From the NCBI RefSeq assembly GCF_003369915.1, contig NW_022881614.1:7523001-7587000 (forward strand): a stretch of DNA of 64,000 bases. Reading direction: 5' to 3'. This DNA is from Drosophila miranda (taxonomy: Eukaryota; Arthropoda; Insecta; Diptera; Drosophilidae). Position 1 is the first letter of the stretch. Each line of letters begins with the position of its first letter. Under the pieces are notes generated by a model that did not search any database, was not told the DNA's origin, and saw only the letters and a program-made list of their open reading frames with translations. The position numbers and the translations under genes were made by a program. Positions 22,797 to 33,500 of this stretch are shown piece after piece.

Positions 22797-22800
22797 CATT
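22797..22800. repeat. Target-site duplication CATT of the mdg3-like element
   Basis: CATT precedes the left LTR and recurs at 28237-28240 after the right LTR. The uninterrupted DUF753 sequence in copy A at about 4838-4841 has a single CATT, so 4 bp were duplicated. Confidence 0.85.
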
Positions 22801-23093
22801 TGTAGGCCGTCTAACCCGGGAATTGTAGTGACCAATATCGGTGCGTGAGTGAACTGTATAGGTATAAAAACACAAACCCGGTGATTTAATGTAACTCTTT
22901 TTTATTAGCTGCGCGTCCGTCTCTCACGATCGCCATTTACAAAGTGCACTCACTCTCTTCTCGATGTTTCTTATCCGATATCTCACTATTGGTATTTCCC
23001 ACCGAGTGTATCGATGGTGCGGTAAATACCAATGCGCGCTGTATGCTATTTTAAATACTAGTTGAATGCCTCACTAATTATTACCTTGCTACA
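22801..23093 (-). repeat. 3' LTR of the mdg3-like element
   Basis: 293 bp, TGTA...TACA, identical by eye to 27944-28236. Confidence 0.9.
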
Positions 23094-23200
23094 ATTCGGC
23101 CATCCTGACCGGAGTGCTCCTGAACTCCTTACATTTAATTTAGTTTCTAGATAGGTTGATTTATTACAGTTGGGTGTGGTTTACTCTTAATATTCTAAGT

Positions 23201-26200
23201 TTACGTGTTACAATCATTTTCTTCATTTTGATTCCCTGTGACATTTGCATTATTACCATTTTCAATCCACGGCTTCATATTTGCCACCGCCCAAACTCCT
23301 TTATACGGGATCCTTGATTGTTGAAACCCCTCTACATCTTCTAGCAAATACCTATCATTTTTTAACACCTTTGATATCTTATAAGGTCCTTTGAACTTCG
23401 GGATAAGCTTTTTAGACACCCCTGTATGAGTGTCGAAATTTCTCACCATAACTAGATCATTATCTACGTACACGTGTGATTCTCTTCGCTTTGAATTTGT
23501 TGCTTGTTCGTTATAAGACTGTATTTTTTCCTGATGAGTGCCTGCTACTGCTCTAATCTTTTCTATATCCCTTGTTGCCCGCTGTTCGGTTAGTTCGTCT
23601 AGATGATCTTTAAGTAAATCTGAAACCTTTCCTTTTTGTACGACCCCAAACAACATTCTGCTCGGGTGTTCATTAATTGTTCTTTGAATTGTGTTGTTCA
23701 TCGCGTGTTCTACTGTTTCCACTACCATATCCCAATGTAATCCTTTTTCCGGGTCAACAAGCTTTGCAATCATGGGTCCCAAACTTCTGTTCACCCTTTC
23801 TACCTGCCCGTTGGCCTGTGGCGACCCTGTTGCTATCTTTACGTGTTTAACATTGCTCTGTTCTAAGAATTCTTCAAACTCTTTTGACGTGAAACAGCTT
23901 CCTCTGTCTGACACAATGCATCTGGGTCTACTGTAAGCTCGGAAATAATCTTTCATTGCAATTACTGCTTCCTTTGTGCTAGTGGTTTTGGTCGTATAAA
24001 GTCTTACGAATTTGGTGAACGCGTCTATTACTACTAAAACATGTTTGTTGGCCCTGCCTTTGTCGACTGGCCCGAAATGGTCGATATGTACTACCTCGAA
24101 TGGTCCTGACCCTTTTGGTATGTTGTGTAAAAACCCTTCCTCTTTTCCGTGTTTTGCTGAGTACGCTATGCATTTTAGACAGTTTTCAATGTGTCGCTTG
24201 GCTTTATACCTTACGTTTGAGATCCAGTAGCTTTTCGATATAGCGTCGGTCATCTTGTCTATACCGACGTGCCCTAGTTCATCGTGGTACTTATAGAGTA
24301 CGTGGCCTTCCATTTCCTCGGGTACGCAGAATAGGATAGTATTGTTATCTTTTTTCCTGTATATTATTCCGTTTCTCATCTCATAATGTTTGTGTTCTGA
24401 TTTCTGTAACGTTTCTCTCAGCTCCATCAGTTTGTTATCTCTGTTTTGGCATATAATTAAATTTTCTTCAAAGGTGTTTGTGTCTACCGTGAGTATCTGA
24501 ACGGCTCTGCTTAGCGCATCTACGTGTTGCATTCTACTTCCTGACCTGTGTTCTAACTTGTAGTCATAATTTTGTAACTCTAACGCCCAGCGGGCAATGC
24601 GTGGATTGAGTTCTTTTTTGTTTAGAGTCATAGTTAGCGCGTTGCAGTCTGTCACTATTTTGAAGGGTATGCCTTGCACGTATACTCTAAACCGTTGTAG
24701 TGCATAAATTATCGCTAGTGTCTCCAGTTCAAAGCTGTGGTATTTTGCTTCGGTAATTGTTGTCCGCTTGGAGAAATAAAACACCGGGTGCATTCTGCCA
24801 TCACCCTTCTTCTGCATTAGAATTGACCCGAAACCTAACGAACTTGCATCGCAATGTAATTCTGTCGGATCTCTGGGATTGTAAAGTGCCAAGATCGGTG
24901 CTTCCAACAAATTACTTTTGAGTTGTTCGAAACATTCTAGTTCTACGATACCGAATTCAAACTTCCTGTCTTTTTTGACCAAATCATAAAGGGGCTTAGC
25001 TTTCGTAGAAAAATCTTTTACGAACCGTCTAAAGTAAGAACATAACCCTAAGAAACTCTGCACTTCGTTCGTTTTCGTGGGGACTGGGAACCCTTTTACT
25101 GCCTGTAATCCCTTCGTATCTGGTTTAATTCCGTTACCCGATATGGAATAGCCCAGGTACTTAACTTCTGACTGTAAGAATTCGCATTTATCAATCCTTA
25201 ATTCAAGTTTATTCTCTACCAATCGTCTCATCACTTCTTGTAAAATTTCCATGTGACTATCACTATCTTTTGTTGCTACCATAATATCGTCCATGTATAT
25301 TATAACTTTGTCTTCCTTTACCATATCTGCAAAAATGTTGTTTGTGAATCTTTGAAACACCGCCGATGCATTTCGTAACCCGAACGGCATCCTCAACCAT
25401 TCGTATTGTCCCATGGGGGTCGTGAACGATGTGTATTTAACTGAATCTTTATGCATAAATACGTGGAAGTATCCATTCTTCAGGTCTAACTTGGTGAAAA
25501 GTCTTTTCCCTGACAGTTTATCTAGTAGGTCGTCTATCAGAGGTGTTGGGTAATTGTCCTTTATCATACCTTTATTAAGTGTGCGATAATCGACGCACAG
25601 TCTCAACTCTCCCGAATTCTTTTTTACCAGTACTATAGGCGAAACGTATTCTGACTCACTGGTTCTGATGTAACCTTTTTCTGTGTATTCGTCTATCATT
25701 TTCTGTACTTGGGCTTTTTCGCTATACGACAGTCTTCTAGGTGGGCAATGAAACGGTTTTTCGTGTTCGAAATTCAACTTCATTTCCCACTTGGTTTGTG
25801 GTAAGTTTGGTCTTTCTGCGTTTACATACGCTGTCCTAAACATGTATTTAAGTCGTCCTGCGAGTTCTTGGCTACAATCTGTCCCTACTTTCAACTCCCA
25901 GTCGTTTTCTTTGTCTGGATACTGGCTTGGTAGTTCGTTGAAATTGGTTTTTACGCTCTCGCAGGTATCGCTGTCTTCCAGACACTCAACCATTGCAGAA
26001 CACTCATTTTCTACCTTGCCTCCACTTTCTACTTCATGCTTATTCTCTTTATCACCCTCATCTTTAACTTCACATTCATATTCTCCTAAACACTCATTCT
26101 CTATTTTCCACTCATTTTTTTCTAAACACTCATTTTCTCCTAAACACTCATTTTCTTCTAAACACTCATTTTCTCCTAAACACTCATTTTCTTCTAAACA

Positions 26201-27847
26201 CTCATTTTCTCCTAAACACTCATTTTCTTCTAAACACTCATTTTTTTCTAAACACTCATTTTTTATTTCACACTCGTTTTTTGTCTCACTCTCCTTCTCC
26301 TTGCAAATGTCACTTACAATTTTAAATTTGCATAAATTCATAAAATCCCTACCTAACACAGCCTCATAGCCCATCGACTCGTCTGCCACTACTAGTAATT
26401 CAAAGTTGATTCGATTTTTGTTAATAATTACAAAACTGGGTATTTTACCAAAGATGTTAAGTTTGCTATTATTTAGTCCAACATAAGCGTAATCCGCATT
26501 TTTATTCAAAATAAATTCAATTTCTCTGTTTTTCTTGTCTTTGTTAAACTTATATAAACTTAAATCATCTTCTTTGATTTCGTTCGAACTTAATCGTGAG
26601 CGCTCTTCCACTTTATTTAGGTTATTTTCCGACTGGTGCTCTAGACACGATAACTTCATAAAACTTATTGGGCTCCCTGAGTCGATGAGGCAATTCAAGG
26701 ACAAGCATTTGTTATTGTAATTGCTAATGTATATATTAAATTTGTATATATAATCGTTATGTACCTTGTACTTCTTTTCGTCACAGTGTGACACCTGGTG
26801 ACTCATGCTGCCGCATCCGTAGCACGCTCCTCTTTCGCGCTTGGGCTTGCGGCACTCCCCTGCCACGTGGCCCAAAGAGTTGCAGTTGTAGCAGCGAATG
26901 GGTGTTGGCGAGGCTCCAGTGTTTGCCCCTTCAGTTGAACCGTACTTCTTTGGCAGCATGATCTTCTCGAACGCCTTGAGTAGTTGATATGGAGCGCCAA
27001 AGCACTGCATGTGGGCTTGCCTACGCAGGCCTACATCTGGGATACCTTCGATGACTCCGTCAATAAACTCCTCGTCGTCAATGACTATGCGGGATGCCAG
27101 CGACACTTTGGCGTTGAAGTACATCGAGAACTCCTCGCCACGTGCCCATGAACGGGACTCGAACTTGCGACGGAGCAACAGTTTGCTTTCCTTGGGATGG
27201 AAAGTGTCTTCCATGACGTTCAACAATTGATCGATTGGCAGCGACATGTGCTCCGGACTCGAATGCAGCCACACCAATGCTTTGTCCTTAAGCTTCGACA
27301 TTAGCAGCATTAGTAGCTTCTCATCCTTCAGTTTGTTCACTTTTGCGACGGCCTTAAACTGCGCGATCCAAGTTGTGACGTCATCGTTGTTTCCAGAAAT
27401 GTTGCCATGATATGTTGGCAACATGTCTTTGGCGGCATTTAGCAACATGACGCCAGCGTCATTGCTGGCGGCTGGTGTTGTGTTCTCTCCTCTCCCTTCC
27501 TTCTCCCTCTCGCTCTGCAGCTTCAGCAGCTCGATTTGCAGTTTTAACATTTCAACCTCTGCTCGATATTCGCCATGGTTGTTGTTGTGCCCAGGCGCTT
27601 GCGGTGGTTTTTCGTTCTTCTCTTTGCGTTCGCTCTTCGTCGAGTCTTGATCTGCGGCCGCCTCATCTTCCCTCTCGTTCTCGCATGTTTCGGCTGCCGG
27701 TGGTCCCTGTCCCCGCAGCTCTACTGGGATTTCGTTAAGTCTCGCTGCCATGGCAGCTTTGCTTCCACCTTTTGGTAGATTGAGGGACTCCAGCCATTCG
27801 CGCAGCTGGGCGGCCGAGAACTCCTCCGTGCCGACCAAGTCCGACAT
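23201..27847 (-). CDS. gag-pol polyprotein of the mdg3-like element
   Basis: An intact 1548-residue frame. Approximate order: an N-terminal SAP-like helix pair (residues 5-45), an acidic/coiled linker, gag, two CCHC knuckles (CYNCNSLGHVAGEC near 314 and CYGCGSMSHQVSHC near 340), an aspartic protease with DSG (near 386), and a linker with cysteine-bearing hexapeptide repeats (about 525-585). Then follow the reverse transcriptase with FTKLDL and YMDD (near 850), RNase H with HCDASSLGFG and the ELETLA region (from about 995), the integrase zinc region with CLKC (about 1185-1230) and the catalytic core with HIDHFGP, SDRGSCF and GQVERVNR (about 1250-1350). The polyprotein makes the particle and copies and integrates the element. 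Gag and pol lie in one frame, as in mdg3/blastopia-type elements. No internal stop is present. The ATG chosen is 44 bases after the putative SAP-free leader and directly opens the SAP-like region. Confidence 0.9.
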   Translation of the reverse strand: MSDLVGTEEFSAAQLREWLESLNLPKGGSKAAMAARLNEIPVELRGQGPPAAETCENEREDEAAADQDSTKSERKEKNEKPPQAPGHNNNHGEYRAEVEMLKLQIELLKLQSEREKEGRGENTTPAASNDAGVMLLNAAKDMLPTYHGNISGNNDDVTTWIAQFKAVAKVNKLKDEKLLMLLMSKLKDKALVWLHSSPEHMSLPIDQLLNVMEDTFHPKESKLLLRRKFESRSWARGEEFSMYFNAKVSLASRIVIDDEEFIDGVIEGIPDVGLRRQAHMQCFGAPYQLLKAFEKIMLPKKYGSTEGANTGASPTPIRCYNCNSLGHVAGECRKPKRERGACYGCGSMSHQVSHCDEKKYKVHNDYIYKFNIYISNYNNKCLSLNCLIDSGSPISFMKLSCLEHQSENNLNKVEERSRLSSNEIKEDDLSLYKFNKDKKNREIEFILNKNADYAYVGLNNSKLNIFGKIPSFVIINKNRINFELLVVADESMGYEAVLGRDFMNLCKFKIVSDICKEKESETKNECEIKNECLEKNECLEENECLGENECLEENECLGENECLEENECLGENECLEKNEWKIENECLGEYECEVKDEGDKENKHEVESGGKVENECSAMVECLEDSDTCESVKTNFNELPSQYPDKENDWELKVGTDCSQELAGRLKYMFRTAYVNAERPNLPQTKWEMKLNFEHEKPFHCPPRRLSYSEKAQVQKMIDEYTEKGYIRTSESEYVSPIVLVKKNSGELRLCVDYRTLNKGMIKDNYPTPLIDDLLDKLSGKRLFTKLDLKNGYFHVFMHKDSVKYTSFTTPMGQYEWLRMPFGLRNASAVFQRFTNNIFADMVKEDKVIIYMDDIMVATKDSDSHMEILQEVMRRLVENKLELRIDKCEFLQSEVKYLGYSISGNGIKPDTKGLQAVKGFPVPTKTNEVQSFLGLCSYFRRFVKDFSTKAKPLYDLVKKDRKFEFGIVELECFEQLKSNLLEAPILALYNPRDPTELHCDASSLGFGSILMQKKGDGRMHPVFYFSKRTTITEAKYHSFELETLAIIYALQRFRVYVQGIPFKIVTDCNALTMTLNKKELNPRIARWALELQNYDYKLEHRSGSRMQHVDALSRAVQILTVDTNTFEENLIICQNRDNKLMELRETLQKSEHKHYEMRNGIIYRKKDNNTILFCVPEEMEGHVLYKYHDELGHVGIDKMTDAISKSYWISNVRYKAKRHIENCLKCIAYSAKHGKEEGFLHNIPKGSGPFEVVHIDHFGPVDKGRANKHVLVVIDAFTKFVRLYTTKTTSTKEAVIAMKDYFRAYSRPRCIVSDRGSCFTSKEFEEFLEQSNVKHVKIATGSPQANGQVERVNRSLGPMIAKLVDPEKGLHWDMVVETVEHAMNNTIQRTINEHPSRMLFGVVQKGKVSDLLKDHLDELTEQRATRDIEKIRAVAGTHQEKIQSYNEQATNSKRRESHVYVDNDLVMVRNFDTHTGVSKKLIPKFKGPYKISKVLKNDRYLLEDVEGFQQSRIPYKGVWAVANMKPWIENGNNANVTGNQNEENDCNT
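26085..26275 (-). repeat. 18-bp coding minisatellite in the mdg3-like pol
   Basis: About ten 18-bp units (AAACACTCATTTTCTTCT/TCCT on the plus strand) alternate two variants. They encode repeated hexapeptides of the form Asn-Glu-Cys-Leu-Gly/Glu-Glu. The tract lies between protease and reverse transcriptase, and degenerate units extend to about 26035. Confidence 0.85.
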
Positions 27848-27943
27848 GTTTTTTTTTCAGCGATGGCGTCTTCGACGGACGAGATAATAAAAATTTTCGC
27901 TATTTTTCACTGGCGGCGATTGATCGTATCCCACTTCTGAAAT

Positions 27944-28236
27944 TGTAGGCCGTCTAACCCGGGAATTGTAGTGACCAATATCGGTGCGTGAGTGAACTGT
28001 ATAGGTATAAAAACACAAACCCGGTGATTTAATGTAACTCTTTTTTATTAGCTGCGCGTCCGTCTCTCACGATCGCCATTTACAAAGTGCACTCACTCTC
28101 TTCTCGATGTTTCTTATCCGATATCTCACTATTGGTATTTCCCACCGAGTGTATCGATGGTGCGGTAAATACCAATGCGCGCTGTATGCTATTTTAAATA
28201 CTAGTTGAATGCCTCACTAATTATTACCTTGCTACA
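27944..28236 (-). repeat. 5' LTR of the mdg3-like element
   Basis: 293 bp, TGTA...TACA, followed inward on the minus strand by the tRNA-Leu-type primer site at 27929-27942. Confidence 0.9.
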
Positions 28237-31200
28237 CATTGATCCTCGGGCCTGTAGGCCAGGCACTTGGTCGTGGTCGGATCCTCGCACTCGGGATCGG
28301 AGCAGACGTAGCACTCCTGGGGGTTCTCGATGATGTCGCCGCCGTTGCAGAGTGCTCCCTCGCAGGAATTGCAGCTGGCGTGGGTTCCTGCGGCGCAGGT
28401 GGTGCGCACCGCTTCGTTGAGATCGTCCAGACAGCCGCGGATCGGCTGCAGAGCCGAGTCGACGGAGGAGCTGCGTGGATACAAGCCCGTCATGCACTGG
28501 CCCTGGCACTTTCTAGTGTTCGTGGGTGTCTCCCAGGCGCAGGAGGAGTCCTCATCCGCGTCGCAGAGGTAGCAGTCCACGTACGCGTCCAGGCTGAGGG
28601 CGTTGTTGCAACCATCCGACTTGCACTGCGGACAGCTGTCCCTGTTCAGGTCGCAGTAGTCCGCGTTGGCCGACTGCACGGAGTCGCTGCATCCCCTGGC
28701 CACCACCTGACCCGCCACATTAAAGACTGTGGCGCAGGTCTGCTTGTTGTTGCCCTGGCACTGGGCGGGCTCCGTGCCCACCGAAGCACAGCTGGCGGCA
28801 TCGTTGCACACGTGGCAGCTCAGCGGGAGATCCTGCCACTTGCCGGGCTCGCCCACATATCCGGACTGCAGGTCCACATCGTTGCAGTTCTCCCCGGAGC
28901 AGGTGCGGCAGGTGCCGGCCTCATCGCAGTTGATCTCCGACTGACAGACGCGACGGCTGCGGACCTTGGACAGACTGGTCACTTAGGCGTGACCTTATTG
29001 TAGGTGCACATGCCCAGATCGTCGTACTCCAGATCGTCCAGACAGCAGCGGGCCAGATCGAGGATGGTATTGGCCTCCGAGTTGCGGGGATAGAGACCAG
29101 TGAAGCAGCTGCCCACGCAGGAGATGCTCCGCGTCACGTCGTCCACTTTGCGGACGCACTCCGCCTGGTCGGCGCCATCGCACAAGAGGCAGTCCACGTA
29201 GGTGTCCAGGTCCCTGGCATTGTTGCAGGCCGTGGACTTGCAGAACTTGCACTGCCCCGGCTGTTCGTCGCAGAACTGCAGCAGCTCCTCGTCCGCGTAC
29301 AGCTCATCCGTGCAGCCGCGAAGCACCACCAGACCCGCGGTGTCGAAGACGGTGCCACAGTTCTGTTCGTCGTTGCCCACGCACTTCTTCAGGGAGCCCA
29401 GGCTCGTGCCCTGGCACTCGGTGCCGTTGCAGGTTTAGCAGTTGACGGGCGGCGACGACCACTTGCCGGGGTAGCCGATGTAGCAGCTCTGGAGGTCCGC
29501 CACGTTGCAGTTGTCCTTGCCGGAGCAGAGGCGGCAGTGCTGCTTGTCGGTGTCATCGCAGGTGAACTCCCGCAGGCAGCCGCGGTAGGTCTCGCCGCTC
29601 ACCAGCTTGGCGCTGCAGTCCTCGTCCGCCAGATAGAAGGGGCAGACGCCGGCTGCGTCCGGGGCGGAGGAGCAGCTGGGATCCGTCACAGAGTCGCAGC
29701 GCTGGCAACGCCGACGATCGGCGGGATAGATGTCCGTGTTGCAGCGTTCGCCCTCGCAAACTTCGCAGCTGCTGTTGCCCGAGACGCACGCAGTCAGCTG
29801 CTCGCGTGGCAGACTGCTCAGACAGCCGCGTTGCGTGATGCCATCTAAAAGGAAAAGAGGAAGGAATGGAGATTGGACTTCCCAATAGGCCGGGGCCACT
29901 CACTTGTCACACGCGTCATGCAGCTGGTGTAGGGCAGGACGCCGCAGTCGCCGAACAGGGCGATCTTGGTGGGATCCACGGCGCAGTTGGGATCCTCCGA
30001 GGAGTCGCAGGCCACGCACCTGGTGGCCGTGGGCAGGTTGTCGAAGAAGTTGCTGTTGGCCTTGTCGCAGAAGAGCAGCGAGTGGAAGTTGTCGTCGACG
30101 AACTCGTCCTCCAGGTCGGACAGACAGCCCATGGAGGTGATGTCCCCGTCGTCCTGGTTGAACAGGACGTAGCAACTGTCCTCGGGACTGTACTGGCTGC
30201 ACTGCAGATGACTGGGATCGCCACACTCTTCGCCGGAGCACTGGTAGCAGCTGAGTGTGGCCTCGACAAGCTGCGCCACGTTGCAGTCGGCCTTGTCGCA
30301 GGCCACACAATCGCTGTCCTCTCCGTTGATGCATCGCTGCTGGTCCATCTCGTCCTTGTCGTCCAGGCAGCCGCGGACAGTGTCGTAGATGTTGCTCTCA
30401 CTGGACCACACCCGTCGCATCGAAGACCGTCATGCAGTACTCCGCCTCGGTGGCGCAGGACACTTCCTCAATGGTGCTGGCCGCGCAGGAGGCGGTGTCC
30501 TGGCAGCTCTGACAGCTGAGCGGCAGTTCCTGCTGCCAGGGACCCGGACTGCCGTCCTCCAGACGCTTCAGGTTGGCCGTGTTGCACTCAGAGCCAGAGC
30601 AGAGCTGGCACTTCTGGGGACTCGTCGAGTCGCACTCCAGCGAGGCACTGCATCCGCGCTTGGTGTTTCCAGCCAGGTCCAGGCTGGTCACGCACTGCTG
30701 GCTGCCGGTGTGCAGCAGGCAGAGGGCGGCGGAAGCTGGAGACGCCTCGCAATTGGGGTCCTCGCTGGAGTCGCAGGTCTGACAGCTCAGCCGTTCGGTG
30801 GGATGCAGCTGAAAGCAACAGGGTTTTGGGATTTTGGGTTAGAGGGATATTCCGAGAGAGAAAAGCCCTTGCTATATTCACCTCCAGATTGCAGTTCTCT
30901 CCGGAGCACTTGGCGCACTGCGTGACATTGCTTTCGCGCAGACAATCCAGGTACTCCGCGCCCTCCAGACTCGTCAGGCAGCCGCGCTCCGTGTGTCCAT
31001 TGCCCAGAATCCTCGTGTAGCAGTCCGTGTTCACGGCGTTGTCGCACTCCGTCTCCGACTCCACCACGCCAGGATCGACGGCGCAGTCAGCATCAGTGCT
31101 GGAGCTGCACAGTTTGCAGCTCTGGGGCACAGGGAGGGCGGTAGCCACATTGCAGTTGTCCGCCCCGGAGCGGTACCAGAGGCGTTTGTTCTCCTCGAGG

Positions 31201-32720
31201 AGCTGCACAACGCTGACATTGAACTGGCTGAGGCAGCCCTGTGCGGCGAGCGTTCCGGACTCGTCGAACTCGATGAAGTAGTGCTCCACGTCGTCGTCGG
31301 CGGGCACGGCGCGGCAGGTCTGGGGCAGGGGACTGGAGCAGTAGCCACGGCAGGCGTTACAGCTGCCTCGGACGCCCAGCTCCACCTGGTTGCAACTGGC
31401 TCCCGTGCAGGCCACACAATGCGGAAAGGTTCCTTCGGCGCAGGCCTCGCGATCGTCGTATTCCAGGTCGTCCAGGCAGGTCCTCACCAGCTCCAGGGTA
31501 GCCTTGGCGTCGCTGGTGGTGGGATACAGGGCCGTGATGCACTGCTGGTGGCACCGTCGCCGATCCTTCACCAGCTCAATGTCGAAGACGCAGTTGTCGT
31601 CGCTCTGGGCGTCGCAGTACACGCAATCCACCAGCTCCGAGTCGGTACTCAGGCTGTTGCAGCCATTGGAGCGGCACTGGTAGCACTTGTCCTGGTCCGC
31701 CGAGCAGGCCGTCACCAGGTTGTCGCTGCAGCCGCGCTGCACCACAGCCCCGTCGCTGTCGAAGATGGCCACACAGTTCTGGGCGTCGTTGTCAAGGCAC
31801 TTGCGCAGGGTGCCGGAGCCGGCATCGCACTCCGCCAGGCTGTCGCATTCATAGCAGTTTATGGGGCCCGAATGCCAAATGTGCTGTAACGTACCTGATT
31901 CTTGGTTCGCTTGAGTTTGCTGGGCTCGCTCAGCGGTCGGCCGATTCATCGCAACGTATTTTTATTGTTGCCCCCAACGACAAATGATAGGACCTTTCTT
32001 TGAACCGTACCGGGTATTACTCTTACGTTTCGGCGGGGTTTCAACGTGCGCGATCACATCTCCACGGCAAAAGACCCCGCTTCGTTGCCGCAGCCTCCTT
32101 TTATAGCCCCTTGACGGGCCCCGGCTCGGCGTTGGTAGTTTTCCATCGCCGTCTCCTGGTTTCCACGGCCTTCGTAACGGGGCCTGGCCGGTGGCGTGAT
32201 CCCATGCCCATATTTGGTCATGCGTCGGATCGCTGCCGGCCCGATCCCGCCGTCTCCTCTGCCTCTCGCGTTTCTCTCGCTCCGAGAGCGGGACACTTCT
32301 CCTCTCGGGGCCCTTGGCCTCTTCGCCGCATCCGGATATCCGTGGGTATCTGGGCTGACCTTGGCCTTATCCAGCCAGCCATCAGCCTTTATCCGACCGT
32401 CCCACCGCCTTTATCCGGCAATGCTTTGGTCGAATTCGGCCTGTGGGAACCGCGGTTCCTCACAGTGCACACAGGGATCTGCAAATGAACATGGCTAGAC
32501 TCAGAGATGCAACGTTCTTGGTAGTATTTTATGCAGGACTGCCGAAGTCCGAAATTTCTCCAAGCCAGGTAGGACACTGATGATTAATCTTTGGTTTATC
32601 CATACAGTACAGTTTTTTAAGCGATTTGCCACACTCTTTCGTTCACACACTGTCTGTGATTTCACTTTCACTTGGGGTTAGGGCTAGCCCTTATCCTTTG
32701 AGGGGCTTGGGCCCACCTAC

Positions 32721-32790
32721 CATTGGCACTGGACTGATTTGCACTTAGTGCAAGAAGCAGCAGGGCTGCTCCTGCAGCGATTAACTTCAT
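32721..32790 (-). CDS. First coding exon of DUF753 copy B (signal peptide)
   Basis: The minus-strand ATG at 32788-32790 opens a 23-codon frame starting MKLIAAGAALLLLALSA, a classical signal peptide. It ends in phase 1 at the donor ATG|GTAGGT. Exon 2 at 31894 begins GT ACG, preceded by the acceptor AATCAG, which restores a Gly codon and enters the DUF753 frame (HSGPINCYECDS). The matching phase supports joining them. The intron would be 826 bp. The alternative is that this exon belongs to another lost gene. Confidence 0.6.
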
Positions 32791-32871
32791 GATCGGTTCG
32801 ATTCGAGGGCTCTTCAAACCCTTTTCTTGACCGTGGGCACTCGCGTATTACCAACAAAAATTGATGCGGGC

Positions 32872-32908
32872 AACTAATTTCGTGATGGCCGGGTCGAGGC
32901 CTTTTATA
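32872..32908 (-). promoter_or_regulatory. Core promoter of the DUF753 gene (copy B)
   Basis: Minus-strand TATAAAAGG at 32900-32908 is followed 33 bases later by an initiator-like TTAGTT (32872-32877), giving a 5' UTR of about 85 bases before the ATG at 32790. The region is absent from copy A. Confidence 0.55.
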
Positions 32909-33500
32909 GATTCCGTTACGACAAGTGAAAAGCGCCAGCGATCGATCGATCGGACGGACGGTCCTATCGGGGCTGTTATTGCTCTATATTATTGGCCACA
33001 GCGATTACATGGGTGGCTCTGCTGCTATGTGGCTCTGTTGCTATAGCTCTATGGCCGATAAAGTGATTTCGCAGTCCCCCGATTATTTAGAGCCGAGTGC
33101 GAGGGGGGATTTAACATAAAAAGGCAAAAACAACGGCCCCGATAAGCCCATCATAATCGAACGAACACGTTCGATAAGGCTCTCGATGGACAGCCCAAAT
33201 ATATGTTTGCTGATTAGACGGGCTTAGCCTTAGAGAGACAATTGGCCAACGGTTCCACTCTCCAACTAAATGAAGTCCATTTTGCGTAGTTGCAAATCAA
33301 ATAAATGCACTTCAAACACTATCATCCAAAGAGGAGTGCATCCGGCATTCCCCCTAGGTTTTATCGATAGTTCCGTGCATCTCACAGATGGCGCTTTTCC
33401 ACACTCTTTTGGCGTGGACCTGGACAAGCCCAGATATACATACATAGGTTTTCAATTGGCTTTCTTTGTGAAAGGAAACGCACGAAATTAATTAAATAAG
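32909..33500. promoter_or_regulatory. Upstream region of DUF753 copy B with CGATA motifs
   Basis: No coding sequence recognised. Several CGATA/CGATAA motifs occur (about 33054, 33143 and 33171), plus TATCGATAG near 33362, which matches the DRE/BEAF-32 type of motif. Whether they act as promoter or boundary elements is inference. Confidence 0.3.

Larger units (their letters stand above)
22801..28236 (-). mobile_element. mdg3-like Ty3/gypsy LTR retrotransposon, apparently intact
   Basis: A 5436-bp element in minus orientation. It has two 293-bp LTRs (22801-23093 and 27944-28236) that begin TGTAGGCC and end GCTACA and appear identical by eye. It has a 4-bp target duplication and a single gag-pol ORF (23201-27847). 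Just inside the 5' LTR, minus-strand TTCAGAAGTGGGAT (27929-27942) fits the acceptor end of a leucine tRNA, offset by a few bases from its CCA end, as known for mdg3. I found no env gene and no clear polypurine tract next to the left LTR. Identical LTRs and an open ORF point to a very recent and possibly competent copy. Confidence 0.9.
22196..32790 (-). pseudogene. DUF753 cysteine-rich repeat protein, copy B (3'-truncated, split by an LTR element)
   Basis: The minus-strand exons match copy A from 4246 to 9423, and the gene's first exon and promoter survive only here. Exon 1 is 32721-32790, intron 1 is 31895-32720, exon 2 is 30882-31894, and introns at 30809-30881 and 29845-29903 match copy A. 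Lesions: TAA at 29435-29437 and a frameshift near 28990 (both shared with A), a 235-bp deletion at about 30407-30412 (parent A 7702-7936), a 703-bp deletion replaced by 9 bases at about 29009 (parent A 5609-6311), the mdg3-like element at 22801-28236, and complete loss of the 3' part, including the GPI-type tail, beyond 22196. The intact ancestor would have had a signal peptide, many DUF753 modules and a C-terminal anchor, suggesting a large cell-surface protein. Confidence 0.8.
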